From NCBI RefSeq assembly GCF_000368925.1, contig NZ_KB849754.1:19134-55271 (forward strand): 36,138 nucleotides of DNA, given 5' to 3'. Positions 26,357 through 33,918 of the stretch are shown here, piece after piece. A program made the translations under genes and the position numbers. This stretch comes from Acinetobacter bereziniae LMG 1003 = CIP 70.12 (GTDB taxonomy: Bacteria > Pseudomonadota > Gammaproteobacteria > Pseudomonadales > Moraxellaceae). The notes beneath the pieces were generated by a model. That model had not been told where the DNA came from, searched no databases, and was given only the letters and a program-made list of their open reading frames with translations. Position 1 is the stretch's first letter, and each line of letters begins with the position of its first letter.

Positions 26357-26463
26357 GACCTTTTCCTGATCATGCTTAATGTTGCTTTAAGGCTCACAAC
26401 CTAATCGGGCATTGAAGATGCATTGAAGATTAAATTCTACATGAACCTCAGCATGCCCCTTTG

Positions 26464-26492
26464 GCCACATCTCCCCGGATGTGGCTTTTTTT
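26464..26492 (+). terminator. Rho-independent terminator after the DUF932 gene
   Basis: GCCACATC (26464-26471) pairs with GATGTGGC (26478-26485) over a TCCCCG loop and is followed by seven T. It lies between DUF932 and the exonuclease gene, so the two are not simply one transcript. Confidence 0.85.
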
Positions 26493-26550
26493 ATGCCCAA
26501 AATTTCTCAGCTGAATTTTTACAGACGACCGCTATCTATAGGACAACCCC

Positions 26551-27618
26551 ATGAATACATTTGCACCTTTACCCAATTTACCGAAGCCCTCTGGCATTCC
26601 CTCACACATTCCATTACCTCAACCTGTGAAACCTTCACGATCCACTGCGGCCAAACGTCTGGCCAATACCAAACAGCTTGATCAGCAACAATGGCTGGAA
26701 GTCCGCAAGCAGGGCATTGGCAGCAGTGATGCTGCGACTGCCTGTGGGCTTAATCCCTACATGTCGATGCTGGAACTGTGGATGATCAAGACCGGACGTA
26801 TCCAGCAAAAGATCGAAGATGAAAGTTCCGGCCATGCTCCCTTGTACTGGGGCAAGCAACTGGAACCCCTGGTCGCTGAATACTACAGTCTGCATACCAA
26901 TAACAAGGTCAGACGGGTGAATGCCGTATTACAGCATCCTGATCCAGACAAGGCCTTTATGCTGGCCAACTTGGATTATGCCGTGGTTGGCAGCGATGAG
27001 GTGCAGATCCTGGAATGTAAAACTGCAGGGGAATATGGCAGCAAGCTGTGGCGGGATGGTGTGCCGCTGTATGTATTGTGTCAGGTACAGCATCAACTGG
27101 CCGTCACAGGCAAGCAGGCGGCTCATGTCTGTGTCTTGCTCTGCGGCCATGAAACCCGGATTTTTAAGGTCAGCCGAAATGATGCCCTGATCCAGCAGAT
27201 CATCCATGCGGAACGTACTTTCTGGGCATGTGTCGAGCAAGATATTCCTCCCGCAGTAGATGCCAGTGAATCGGCAGCACGCGCTTTACAGCAGCTTTAC
27301 CCGGAGCATGTCCCTCTAACCGTCGAAGACCTATCACATGATGAGACGGCCAATCTGCTTTTTGAAAAGCTGATTCAAGCCAGACAGCAGATTGAAGAGC
27401 AGCAGCAAAGCTTCGATCAGATCAAGCACGAAATTCAGATGCTGATGAAAGATGCTGAACGAGCCACCTTTAACGGTGGCTCGGTGGTATGGAGGAAGAG
27501 TAAAGATTCAGTGAGTCTGGATGCCAAGTCACTGTTAAAGCAGCAGCCTGAGCTGATTGAGCAGTATCCGCTGCATAAGCAGGGCAGTCGTCGCTTCAAC
27601 ATTTATACGGATGCATGA
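26551..27618 (+). CDS. YqaJ-type viral recombinase exonuclease
   Basis: A 355-aa protein of the YqaJ/lambda-exonuclease group, a PD-(D/E)XK fold. Visible motifs are RKQGIGSSDAATACGLNPY (about 52-70), WGKQLEPLVAEYY with a conserved Glu, ANLDYAVVG with Asp142, and ILECKTA with Glu155-x-Lys157, then CQVQHQLAVTG. Such enzymes chew one strand of double-stranded ends to give tails for annealing-type recombination. A single-strand annealing partner is not obvious nearby. The C-terminal third is a helical, Gln-rich region. The first 40 residues are Pro/Lys-rich and disordered. AGGA precedes the ATG. Confidence 0.88.
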   Translation: MNTFAPLPNLPKPSGIPSHIPLPQPVKPSRSTAAKRLANTKQLDQQQWLEVRKQGIGSSDAATACGLNPYMSMLELWMIKTGRIQQKIEDESSGHAPLYWGKQLEPLVAEYYSLHTNNKVRRVNAVLQHPDPDKAFMLANLDYAVVGSDEVQILECKTAGEYGSKLWRDGVPLYVLCQVQHQLAVTGKQAAHVCVLLCGHETRIFKVSRNDALIQQIIHAERTFWACVEQDIPPAVDASESAARALQQLYPEHVPLTVEDLSHDETANLLFEKLIQARQQIEEQQQSFDQIKHEIQMLMKDAERATFNGGSVVWRKSKDSVSLDAKSLLKQQPELIEQYPLHKQGSRRFNIYTDA

Positions 27619-27669
27619 CCTGCCTTCCGCAGAGGCCCATTTGTAAAAACGCGCAAAGCCGCCCGGTTC

Positions 27670-27697
27670 GCCCTTTCTCCACAGATGAAGAAAGGGC
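27670..27697. other. hairpin without T run in the exonuclease downstream region
   Basis: GCCCTTTCT (27670-27678) pairs with AGAAAGGGC (27689-27697). There is no T run after it, so it is more likely an RNA-stabilising or regulatory structure than a terminator. The 27619-27856 gap holds no gene that I can support. Confidence 0.4.
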
Positions 27698-27856
27698 ATT
27701 TGGACAGCTTTGCCTGATCTGATGATCGATGCACTACCTGTTCTCCTGTGACCTCGGGTGAGCATTATTTTTATTGAATTAAGAGAGTCGATAGGTTGAG
27801 GAGCGGGTGCTTCAATTTATACGGCTCATCTGTAAAAAATCACATTTAGGAAAATC

Positions 27857-28783
27857 ATGATGATTAAAGGGTTAGCGATTACACCGCCCGTATTGGGGCG
27901 TATCAGCATTGGCCGTGTCATTGAAAAGAATGGCAAACGCCTGCCAGAGAAAGATGACCAGTTCACCATTACCAGCCAGATCCAGAGCAAGGAAGGCTGG
28001 ATCAGGCATCCACTGGATGAGCAGCTGCGTGCAAACCTACCGAATGGGAAACTGAGATCCATTCCGGTACGGATGATCTTTAATGATCCTGATCTGAACA
28101 TGCGGGCAGAATACAGCCTGTTTGACCGTCAGACTGGACGTCCGGTTTGTGTCGGCAATGGTCAGACCTGCCAGCGATTGACCAGTCAAGGGGTAGAACA
28201 GCATCCCTGTCCATCCCCAGATTTATGCTCACTGGCACAAGGCGGGCATTGCAAGCCCTATGGGCGGCTGCATGTCAATCTGGATGAATCGGATGAACTG
28301 GGGACTTTCATCTTTAGAACCACAGGTTTTAACAGTATCCGTACCCTGGCTGCACGTTTGGCTTACTACCATGCGGCATCAGGAGGGCTGCTATCATGTT
28401 TACCCTTACAACTGACCTTAAGAGGGAAAAGCACGACACAAAGCTATCGCCAGCCGGTGTACTACGTGGATCTGACCTTACGTGATGGGGTGAACTTGCA
28501 GCAAGCAATTAACACGGCTCGACAGATGGATGAGCAGAGTAAGGCCGCTGGGTTTTACCAGGAATCGCTGGATTTTACTGCTAGAAAAGGCTTTGAGAAT
28601 GCTAGATTTGAGGTGAACAGTGAGGAGGGCATGGATGTGCTGGAGGAGTTTTATGCAGAAGATGAATCTGAGCAACCCAAGACTGAACCGAAAACTAATG
28701 CAAAGCCTAAATTCAATCAGAGAGAGGGTTTTGTGCAGGATATTCAGCAGGGTTTGCAGCAGAGTGTTAGAATAGTGAATTAA
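27857..28783 (+). CDS. recombination directionality factor-like / Gp3-like zinc protein
   Basis: A 308-aa protein of the group annotated as 'hydrolase or metal-binding protein' or recombination directionality factor-like (phage Gp3 type). It begins MIKGLAITPPVLGRISIGRV. It has a Cys cluster at about 97-130 (CVGNGQTC, CPSPDLC, GHC) likely to bind zinc, and the block FRTTGFNSIRTLAARLAYYH. The C-terminal 70 residues are acidic and then disordered. In phages, related proteins control integrase or recombinase direction; on plasmids the role is unknown. AGGAAAA precedes the start. It lies with DUF932 and YqaJ genes, as commonly seen. Confidence 0.7.
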   Translation: MMIKGLAITPPVLGRISIGRVIEKNGKRLPEKDDQFTITSQIQSKEGWIRHPLDEQLRANLPNGKLRSIPVRMIFNDPDLNMRAEYSLFDRQTGRPVCVGNGQTCQRLTSQGVEQHPCPSPDLCSLAQGGHCKPYGRLHVNLDESDELGTFIFRTTGFNSIRTLAARLAYYHAASGGLLSCLPLQLTLRGKSTTQSYRQPVYYVDLTLRDGVNLQQAINTARQMDEQSKAAGFYQESLDFTARKGFENARFEVNSEEGMDVLEEFYAEDESEQPKTEPKTNAKPKFNQREGFVQDIQQGLQQSVRIVN

Positions 28784-28797
28784 ACACATGCGGTGAA

Positions 28798-28829
28798 AAA
28801 TAAGGGAATTTAGGATCCCTTATTTTTTT
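28798..28829 (+). terminator. Rho-independent terminator after the recombination module
   Basis: AAATAAGGGA (28798-28807) pairs with TCCCTTATTT (28816-28825), followed by a T run. It closes the GC-richer module. Confidence 0.85.
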
Positions 28830-28835
28830 GTTCTG

Positions 28836-29024
28836 ATGTCTTCAGCATTTCAAAATTTCCTTGAATATAGACAAGCCATCGAAGCTTATAATAAGACCCA
28901 CGACATGCTGGAACGCTGCAAGAAATCCAATGATGTAGTGCTGATCGACAATGCCTTTAAAGACACCAAGCTGGAGATCTTTAAAAAGGATTGGATAGCT
29001 TTACTCGCCTCTACGAGTTTATGA
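28836..29024 (+). CDS. small helical protein, unknown
   Basis: A 62-aa frame starting right after the terminator, so translation would depend on another promoter or on read-through. The protein is charged and helical (LEYRQAIEAYNKTHDMLERC) without a recognisable domain. There is no good ribosome binding site. It may be a real small plasmid gene or a remnant. Confidence 0.4.
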   Translation: MSSAFQNFLEYRQAIEAYNKTHDMLERCKKSNDVVLIDNAFKDTKLEIFKKDWIALLASTSL

Positions 29025-29123
29025 CGCAGATTGTAGATTACGATGATAAAAGCTGGAAAAGCTCAGTCTGTATGCGTGTAACCTGAGTCCATTGTTGCGC
29101 GAATATTTATACAACTAAATTAC

Positions 29124-29158
29124 AACTAATTTAATTTTAATTATTAACTAAATTAGTT
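29124..29158. terminator. 10-bp hairpin at the end of the rep gene
   Basis: AACTAATTTA (29124-29133) pairs with TAAATTAGTT (29149-29158), directly beyond the rep stop codon. It is likely a weak terminator for rep; the flank is AT-rich but without a clear T run in the rep direction. Confidence 0.45.
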
Positions 29159-30076
29159 TCATATTAAAACTTCCAAACCCACTTCTTTAAGAACACCCAC
29201 ATACTTCCTGACATTCTCAACATCTTGCAGCTCAATAAGAAGTCTTTTTTCAAGATCTTCATAGCTCTCACCTACAGCTGCTTTCTGGCTAGCGAATGGA
29301 TCGTAATGGGCAAGTTTGTTTGCGAATAATCTAATCTGTTTATCACTGAGTTTCTTGGGAGATTCGTTCTCATCATCTTTGGTTTTCTTAGGACGAAAAG
29401 AGAAAGAGAACCCGGTAATGTTTCGGCCAGACTTATGCTGCTCATAGGACGCAACAATATCCGTCTTCTCGTTGATTTGGGTTAAAGCAGCATTCAAGAC
29501 CTTCTTCTTGAAGTTGCTCATGATCTTGTATTCGTCACTACCCAATCCCAGCTTGAAGCGAAAGTCATCAACCAAGAAGACCGGGGTTTTACCGAGACTG
29601 CGCCACTGGATCAGCAATTCATACAGACGGATTGCATACTTGCTGGTTAATGAACTTATTTGCTTCAGTTCATACGAAGTAAAAGACTGTTCTAACTCAG
29701 TGATCAATGGAATGACATCGGGAGCAAAAACCAATTCTAGAATACCAGCAGAATCAACATAGGCTATTCTTGAAACCCAACGAGATTTAACGATCTTCTC
29801 CTTCTGGGTAGCCTCATGAATCCCCTTGTAGCTGAACTTTCGCTCAAACAGGCTATTAGCTGCATTCTTTAAAGCTTCATAGGCTGCATGCCTATCTACA
29901 TTGAATTGCTTCATATAGTGCTGTGCATGGACTTCTAGGGTGCTATTAGCATTAACATCTTTGCTTATCTCTCTAGCTTGTACGATGGCTAAAAGAATCA
30001 GACGTTGCTCTGTGGTATCTAGGTTATAGCTGGCATTGATTAAGGCATTGTCTTTAACAACTAACTCTTTTGTCAC
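29159..30076 (-). CDS. repM: plasmid replication initiator, Rep_3 / RepM type
   Basis: A 305-aa initiator of the Rep_3 superfamily, RepM-like as in many Acinetobacter plasmids. It opens MTKELVVKDNALINASYNLD, followed by TEQRLILLAIVQA and, further on, KFSYKG, SRWVSRIAYVD and a second winged-helix region with TSKYAIRLYELLIQW. I chose GTG 30076 because AGGAAAG lies eight bases before it and the resulting N-terminus matches the family; an in-frame TTG at 30103 is less good. It binds iterons upstream to start replication and normally represses its own gene. Five iterons lie 60-167 bp upstream. Confidence 0.92.
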   Translation of the reverse strand: MTKELVVKDNALINASYNLDTTEQRLILLAIVQAREISKDVNANSTLEVHAQHYMKQFNVDRHAAYEALKNAANSLFERKFSYKGIHEATQKEKIVKSRWVSRIAYVDSAGILELVFAPDVIPLITELEQSFTSYELKQISSLTSKYAIRLYELLIQWRSLGKTPVFLVDDFRFKLGLGSDEYKIMSNFKKKVLNAALTQINEKTDIVASYEQHKSGRNITGFSFSFRPKKTKDDENESPKKLSDKQIRLFANKLAHYDPFASQKAAVGESYEDLEKRLLIELQDVENVRKYVGVLKEVGLEVLI

Positions 30077-30135
30077 AATGACTTTCCTATTTATTATTGC
30101 CAATAACTATACCCAAACAACTTAAGTATGTAAAT

Positions 30136-30243
30136 GGAGGGGAAAGGTATCTATAATGGAGGGGAAAGGTATCTATAATGGAGGGGAAAGGTATCTATAA
30201 TGGAGGGGAAAGGTATCTATAATGGAGGGGAAAGGTATCTATA
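30136..30243. repeat. five tandem 22-bp iterons
   Basis: Five back-to-back copies of a 22-bp unit whose core is GGAGGGGAAAGGTATCTATA, starting at 30136, 30158, 30180, 30202 and 30224. The copies are identical except for the last bases of the fifth. They are the expected binding sites for the Rep protein. Confidence 0.95.
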
Positions 30244-30412
30244 TACCCTCTGAAAGTCTTATATAGAAAGGGTTTCAGCCTGTCTAAAAATATTAAAAAT
30301 AAAAATATTAAAAATAAAAAAGGGTATTGTTGAAAAATTAGAGCTTCTTTATTTTTTCGCGTATCAATTGATTGTGATAGAAACCAAAAAGAAATAGGTC
30401 AATAATCAACCT

Positions 30413-30434
30413 GGTGGGAAAAGGTATCTGTATA
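30413..30434. repeat. isolated degenerate iteron
   Basis: GGTGGGAAAAGGTATCTGTA and the following two bases match the 22-bp iteron at about 18 positions. It lies 170 bp from the array, just before the par promoter, so Rep bound here might influence parAB expression or origin handcuffing. Confidence 0.5.
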
Positions 30435-30465
30435 GAGAATTGAATAAATACTAAAGGAATAACAC

Positions 30466-30494
30466 TTTACTTAGTTACACTATGAAACTATATT
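30466..30494 (+). promoter_or_regulatory. probable parAB promoter
   Basis: TTTACT (30466-30471) and TATATT (30489-30494) with a 17-bp spacer, 31 bp before the parA start. This is four and five of six consensus matches. Confidence 0.5.
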
Positions 30495-30525
30495 AAGTAT
30501 AAATTAGTTATAAATTATACCTAAA

Positions 30526-31155
30526 ATGATTGTATTAATTGGAAGCCAGAAAGGCGGATGTGGCAAATCTACAATAGCTATCAATATTGCTGCTTATCTT
30601 GCAAAACATAACAAAGACATCGTACTCGTTGATGCAGATCCCCAACAAAGCTCAGCTAACTGGGTAAAAGATCGGGATGGAACAGATCTGCCGAAAGTAC
30701 ATTGCGTTCAGCGCTATGGCGATATCAAGAACACACTGAAAGACCTAGATGGCCGTTATGACTATGTAATTGTCGATGTTGCTGGGCATGACAGCAAAGA
30801 GCTTAGAACTGCAATGTTAACGGCTCATTACCTGGTAGTGCCATTTAGACCATCACAATTCGACTTGGATACTTTACCTCATCTATCAGAAGTCATTGAC
30901 CAAGCGAAGTCCTTTAATGAGGAACTGAAGCCATTTGGATTACTAACATTGGCTCCTACAAATCCATCAGTGTCTGAAGTGCAACAAGCAAATGACTATT
31001 TAGCTGACTTCCGGTTGTTCACAGCCTTGTCGTCAGTGATTCATGATCGTAAGGTTTATCGTGATGTCACAGCTGAAGGGAAAGGTGTAGTTGAATCCAA
31101 TAATCCAAAAGCAATAGAAGAATTTGAGGCATTCATGGAGGAGCTTCTGGCATGA
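30526..31155 (+). CDS. parA: ParA partition ATPase
   Basis: A 209-aa ParA/MinD-type ATPase without the extra N-terminal DNA-binding domain (short, type Ib-like). The deviant Walker A motif KGGCGKST is at residues 9-16, with VDADPQQSSANW, the Walker B region DYVIVDVAGHD and VPFRPSQFDLDTL. It powers plasmid segregation by cycling on the nucleoid. It overlaps the following small gene by four bases (ATGA), the usual coupling with the centromere-binding partner. Confidence 0.93.
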   Translation: MIVLIGSQKGGCGKSTIAINIAAYLAKHNKDIVLVDADPQQSSANWVKDRDGTDLPKVHCVQRYGDIKNTLKDLDGRYDYVIVDVAGHDSKELRTAMLTAHYLVVPFRPSQFDLDTLPHLSEVIDQAKSFNEELKPFGLLTLAPTNPSVSEVQQANDYLADFRLFTALSSVIHDRKVYRDVTAEGKGVVESNNPKAIEEFEAFMEELLA

Positions 31156-31382
31156 TTAAGAAAAGAGAAACTACGAAACCTTTTTCTGAGGAAGCATTCA
31201 TTAATGGTGCTAATGAACAGCTCACACCAAAATTAGACCCGAAAGCTTCTAGAAAATTTAAGACGCATACGATCCCGATGAATGAGTATGAGTACAAGTT
31301 ATTAGCTGAACTGGCAGAGAAATATGGTCAAACCCATAATGGAATTATTAGATTTGCACTAAAGAAATTAAGTGAGGAATAA
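31152..31382 (+). CDS. small ParB-like centromere-binding protein (RHH type, probable)
   Basis: A 76-aa protein translationally coupled to parA. The first 30 residues are disordered and basic, typical of the ParA-stimulating tail. The C-terminal half (KTHTIPMNEYEYKLLAELAEKYGQTHNGIIRFALKKL) fits a ribbon-helix-helix: a short strand and two helices. Such proteins bind the centromere and repress the par promoter. The role is inferred from position and fold pattern. Confidence 0.75.
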   Translation: MIKKRETTKPFSEEAFINGANEQLTPKLDPKASRKFKTHTIPMNEYEYKLLAELAEKYGQTHNGIIRFALKKLSEE

Positions 31383-31400
31383 CAACTAATATAGAACTTA

Positions 31401-31423
31401 TTTGAAACTATTTTAGTTTCAAA
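31401..31423. repeat. perfect inverted repeat downstream of parAB
   Basis: TTTGAAACTA (31401-31410) pairs with TAGTTTCAAA (31414-31423) around TTT. No T run follows, so it may be a weak terminator or a site for the partition protein. Confidence 0.5.
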
Positions 31424-31536
31424 AAACTTAATTGAATGTAGTAAAACCATAGTAGGCTGTTGATGTTCATCACAGACTAGACATTTTTATTGGTGAGAAT
31501 ACAGACAAGACACTTTAAATTGTTTCTAACATCTGA

Positions 31537-33018
31537 TGTTATTCCCAAGTAGAAATGTCCTACCTAATAACCAAATAGAAATGTCCTATATGGACATTTC
31601 CAAGTCAAGCACAGGATTCAGATTTCGTTGTTGAATTGCTGTTTTCTGTGCACGTCTGCTTGGCATCTTTTGAGAACGATTACGTTTGTTTTGCTGTTCT
31701 AATTCTTCATGCTGCTGTTGGATATGATTCAGGACAGCACCCAACCGTTTATTCTCAACAATCTCTCGCTGATTCAGCTGACTTAATTTATCGAAGAGGC
31801 TGTAATTGATCTTTCGGCCATCATGCATGAGGGCTACAGTACCATCCGGGTATTCCAGGAACTCAAGATACTTACCGATCAACCTTTGATTTTCTTCGGT
31901 GTTTTCCAGGAGATATACGCATTTATCATAAGTAATCGTCAGGCTATTCGTGACTCTGCGGGGTTCACGCCAAGTAAAAATATCATCTAATTCTTCGGCT
32001 GTTTCAGTGATAGGCCGATGTAGATCCTTAGGATTAAAAGCCATCTTGGCGAACTTCTGATTGAACTGCTCAATGAAGCAGGGTAGCCAGGCATTAGCTT
32101 GCTCAATCGAGCAGATGCCTTCCAGGCGCATCTCCTTGATCAGACGGTCCTGAAGGGTTCTGTTGGCACGTTCCACACGGCCTTTGGCCTGTGGTGAATT
32201 GGCGAAGATGATATCGATATTCAGGGTGCTGAGTACACGTCCAAACTGGGTAATCTTGGTGTCTTTCTTGCTGCTTTGATTCACTCTAAAGACTGAATGT
32301 TTGTCACTGTAAAACGCTAAAGGCTTACCGTGCTGTTCGACATATAAACGTGTTGAAATCATATAGTCAAAGGTTGATTCTGACTCACAGAAGCGTAAAT
32401 GCTGCAATTTTCCTGTAGCATCATCGATAAACACCAGCAGACAGCATTTAGCAGCGCGTCCTTCAAACCAGTCATGGTGTGAGCCATCAATTTGGATCAG
32501 TTCACCAAAGCAATCCCGGTTGTAACGAGGCTGATACGGGCGTTTCAGGCGCTTGGATCGAGGAATCCATAAGTCAGCTGCAATCATCCAAGAACGCAGG
32601 GTTTCTACTGAAAGATCGAATCCATGTACGGTGGTGAGCTTTTCATGCGCTAAAGTGGGTCCGAAACCATGGAGTTGGTCAGAAACAATATTGAGGCACT
32701 TGAGTCTGAGTTCTTCAGGAAGTTTGGAATTGCTGATTTGGCCACGACCGGCATGGGCTAATGCAGCTGGACCTTGAGCTTTGTATTTCTGCAGTAAGCG
32801 TCTGATCTGACGTTCTGAAATATGAAGTAGCTGAGCAGCCTGGGATTGAGTTATGCGTTGATCGCAGATTTCCTGCAAGACCGACAATCGTTTAAGTTCT
32901 TTATCCGACATAGACACCAACATATCAAACCGTCCGCTAAGGAAATTGCAAAAGTGCATATTCTAAAAGCGGACATTTTTACTTTGGAGAAACCGGACAT
33001 TTCTATTTGGGGCTTACA
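31537..33018. mobile_element. ISAba32-like insertion sequence (IS1202/ISNCY family)
   Basis: A 1482-bp element. The ends match at 20 of 24 positions: TGTTATTCCCAAGTAGAAATG on the left (from 31537) and TGTAAGCCCCAAATAGAAATG read inward from 33018. Extra copies of the AGAAATGTCC motif lie inside each end (about 31575 and 32975), probable transposase sites. It is flanked by ATCTGA on both sides (31531-31536 and 33019-33024), a 6-bp target duplication, so it moved in by transposition and is still whole. A pdif site starts directly after the right duplication, as is known for the ISAba32 subgroup. Confidence 0.88.
31586..32959 (-). CDS. DDE transposase of the ISAba32-like element
   Basis: A 457-aa transposase; a start at ATG 32911 (MSDKELKRLSVLQEI) is also likely and gives the usual family N-terminus. 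A helix-turn-helix (RITQSQAAQLLHISERQIRR) is followed by an integrase-type core with Asp in LIQIDGSHHDWF, Asp in FYSDKHSVF and Glu in GRVERANRTLQD. The C-terminus is a Gln/Arg-rich helix. No frameshift or stop, so it is probably active. Confidence 0.9.
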   Translation of the reverse strand: MHFCNFLSGRFDMLVSMSDKELKRLSVLQEICDQRITQSQAAQLLHISERQIRRLLQKYKAQGPAALAHAGRGQISNSKLPEELRLKCLNIVSDQLHGFGPTLAHEKLTTVHGFDLSVETLRSWMIAADLWIPRSKRLKRPYQPRYNRDCFGELIQIDGSHHDWFEGRAAKCCLLVFIDDATGKLQHLRFCESESTFDYMISTRLYVEQHGKPLAFYSDKHSVFRVNQSSKKDTKITQFGRVLSTLNIDIIFANSPQAKGRVERANRTLQDRLIKEMRLEGICSIEQANAWLPCFIEQFNQKFAKMAFNPKDLHRPITETAEELDDIFTWREPRRVTNSLTITYDKCVYLLENTEENQRLIGKYLEFLEYPDGTVALMHDGRKINYSLFDKLSQLNQREIVENKRLGAVLNHIQQQHEELEQQNKRNRSQKMPSRRAQKTAIQQRNLNPVLDLEMSI

Positions 33019-33024
33019 ATCTGA

Positions 33025-33052
33025 ACTGCGCATAAGAGATTTTATGTTAAAT
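33025..33052 (+). other. pdif site (XerC/XerD recombination site)
   Basis: XerC-like arm ACTGCGCATAA (33025-33035), six-base spacer GAGATT, XerD arm TTATGTTAAAT (33042-33052). The XerD half is identical to the Acinetobacter pdif/dif consensus; the XerC half differs at its outer bases. Pairs of such sites flank movable modules on Acinetobacter plasmids. Only this one is convincing in the window. Confidence 0.85.
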
Positions 33053-33085
33053 GAAAAATAGATGGTGCTTTTCTAAAAAGTTTTA

Positions 33086-33556
33086 TTATTTCTTAGGTTT
33101 AACTTGGAAAGTACTGATATATCTACCTATTTCTTTACCATCAATAGAACGATTGGTTGTATAAGCTGTAATAATTGTAAAAAAGGAATCTCTACCCTTT
33201 GCAACATAATCCAAAATAATAACCCCAGAAGGAAGCATTGCTAAATAGAGCCCTTTTCTTTTATCTGTTTGATGATGAAAACTCCCTCCTTGGCCTAATT
33301 TTTTCACCAAAAATCCGAAAACATCAGTGGGGGGTCTTAAGCGATTAAATTCTTGACCATGATTTCTTAAAATATGCAGATAGCCAAATCCATTTCTACC
33401 TTTTGCATAGCCATTTTGTAATCTAATTGGAAGATCATGAGGAATACCTTTTATGGTATTGCCAGGAATTATAGCTAGATCGATAGAACCATTAATTTCC
33501 CAAAATAAATTCTGCTCTATTGTATCTTCTTTTATTTGTAAAACAGGTTGTTGCAT
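33086..33556 (-). CDS. BECR-type (barnase/EndoU/colicin E5-D/RelE-like) nuclease, probable
   Basis: A 156-aa protein without a signal peptide. The block GFGYLHILRNHGQEF (His61, His66), the end FTIITAYTT and a strand-rich middle fit the phage-associated PBECR nuclease domains of the BECR fold. Such domains are found in toxins and injected phage proteins and usually cut RNA. No antitoxin gene is evident next to it. Its 3' end lies 33 bp from the pdif site, so it may be the cargo of a pdif module. The family call comes from recalled motif patterns. Confidence 0.55.
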   Translation of the reverse strand: MQQPVLQIKEDTIEQNLFWEINGSIDLAIIPGNTIKGIPHDLPIRLQNGYAKGRNGFGYLHILRNHGQEFNRLRPPTDVFGFLVKKLGQGGSFHHQTDKRKGLYLAMLPSGVIILDYVAKGRDSFFTIITAYTTNRSIDGKEIGRYISTFQVKPKK

Positions 33557-33838
33557 GATTAGAAAGTACTTTTAAAAAAGGGAAAAGAAGATAGAATTTG
33601 ACATTTCTCAGGGGAATGATACCCTAATAGATGAGTCTTTGCTGAAAGACGTTACATCGACCTTGACAACCTAGATGGTCAGATGAAAAATTGGTCAGCA
33701 CGCTGTTGTCATATAAGCGTATAGAGCGAGGTGTAATACTAAGTATTACTAAGTTTCTAAGAATTTGGTTAATTCTTTCGAGCGTTAACCATTTAAGTTT
33801 TTAGATTACTTCGGGCGTCGTTCGGACTCATATTAATT
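33557..33838. other. non-coding stretch upstream of the nuclease-like gene
   Basis: This 282-bp stretch holds no supported gene. It must contain the promoter of the leftward nuclease-like gene. A weak XerC/XerD-like string around 33709-33735 was examined and did not hold up. Confidence 0.5.
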
Positions 33839-33866
33839 AAAGGTCGCATTTGCGGCCTTTATTTTT
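33839..33866 (+). terminator. Rho-independent terminator
   Basis: AAAGGTCGC (33839-33847) pairs with GCGGCCTTT over ATTT with one G-T pair, then TATTTTTAT. The gene it served is no longer visible to its left, so it is probably a remnant end of a lost gene. Confidence 0.7.
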
Positions 33867-33918
33867 ATGCTATAAAAATAAAGAATTAGTATATTTTAGA
33901 GAGCTTTCTTATGGGGGA

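Larger units (their letters stand above)
30104..30525. other. origin of replication region (oriV)
   Basis: The 420-bp gap between the divergent rep and parA genes holds five iterons (30136-30243), then an AT-rich stretch (30270-30360, including AAAAATATT direct repeats) suited to strand opening, a stray sixth iteron-like copy at 30413, and the par promoter. No gene is present. The arrangement (initiator, iterons, AT-rich region) is that of iteron plasmids. Confidence 0.8.

Noticed and set aside
25107..27240. Several long frames opposite or within the DUF932 and YqaJ genes
   Set aside because: They are by-products of the GC-richer composition; the genes on the plus strand have ribosome binding sites and family motifs.
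30136..30243. CRISPR array
   Set aside because: The repeats are strictly tandem without spacers and sit before a Rep_3 gene; they are iterons.
33705..33740. Possible inverted pdif partner near GTCATATAAGCGTATAG
   Set aside because: Only about 7/11 and 6/11 matches with the wrong spacer length; chance level in AT-rich DNA.
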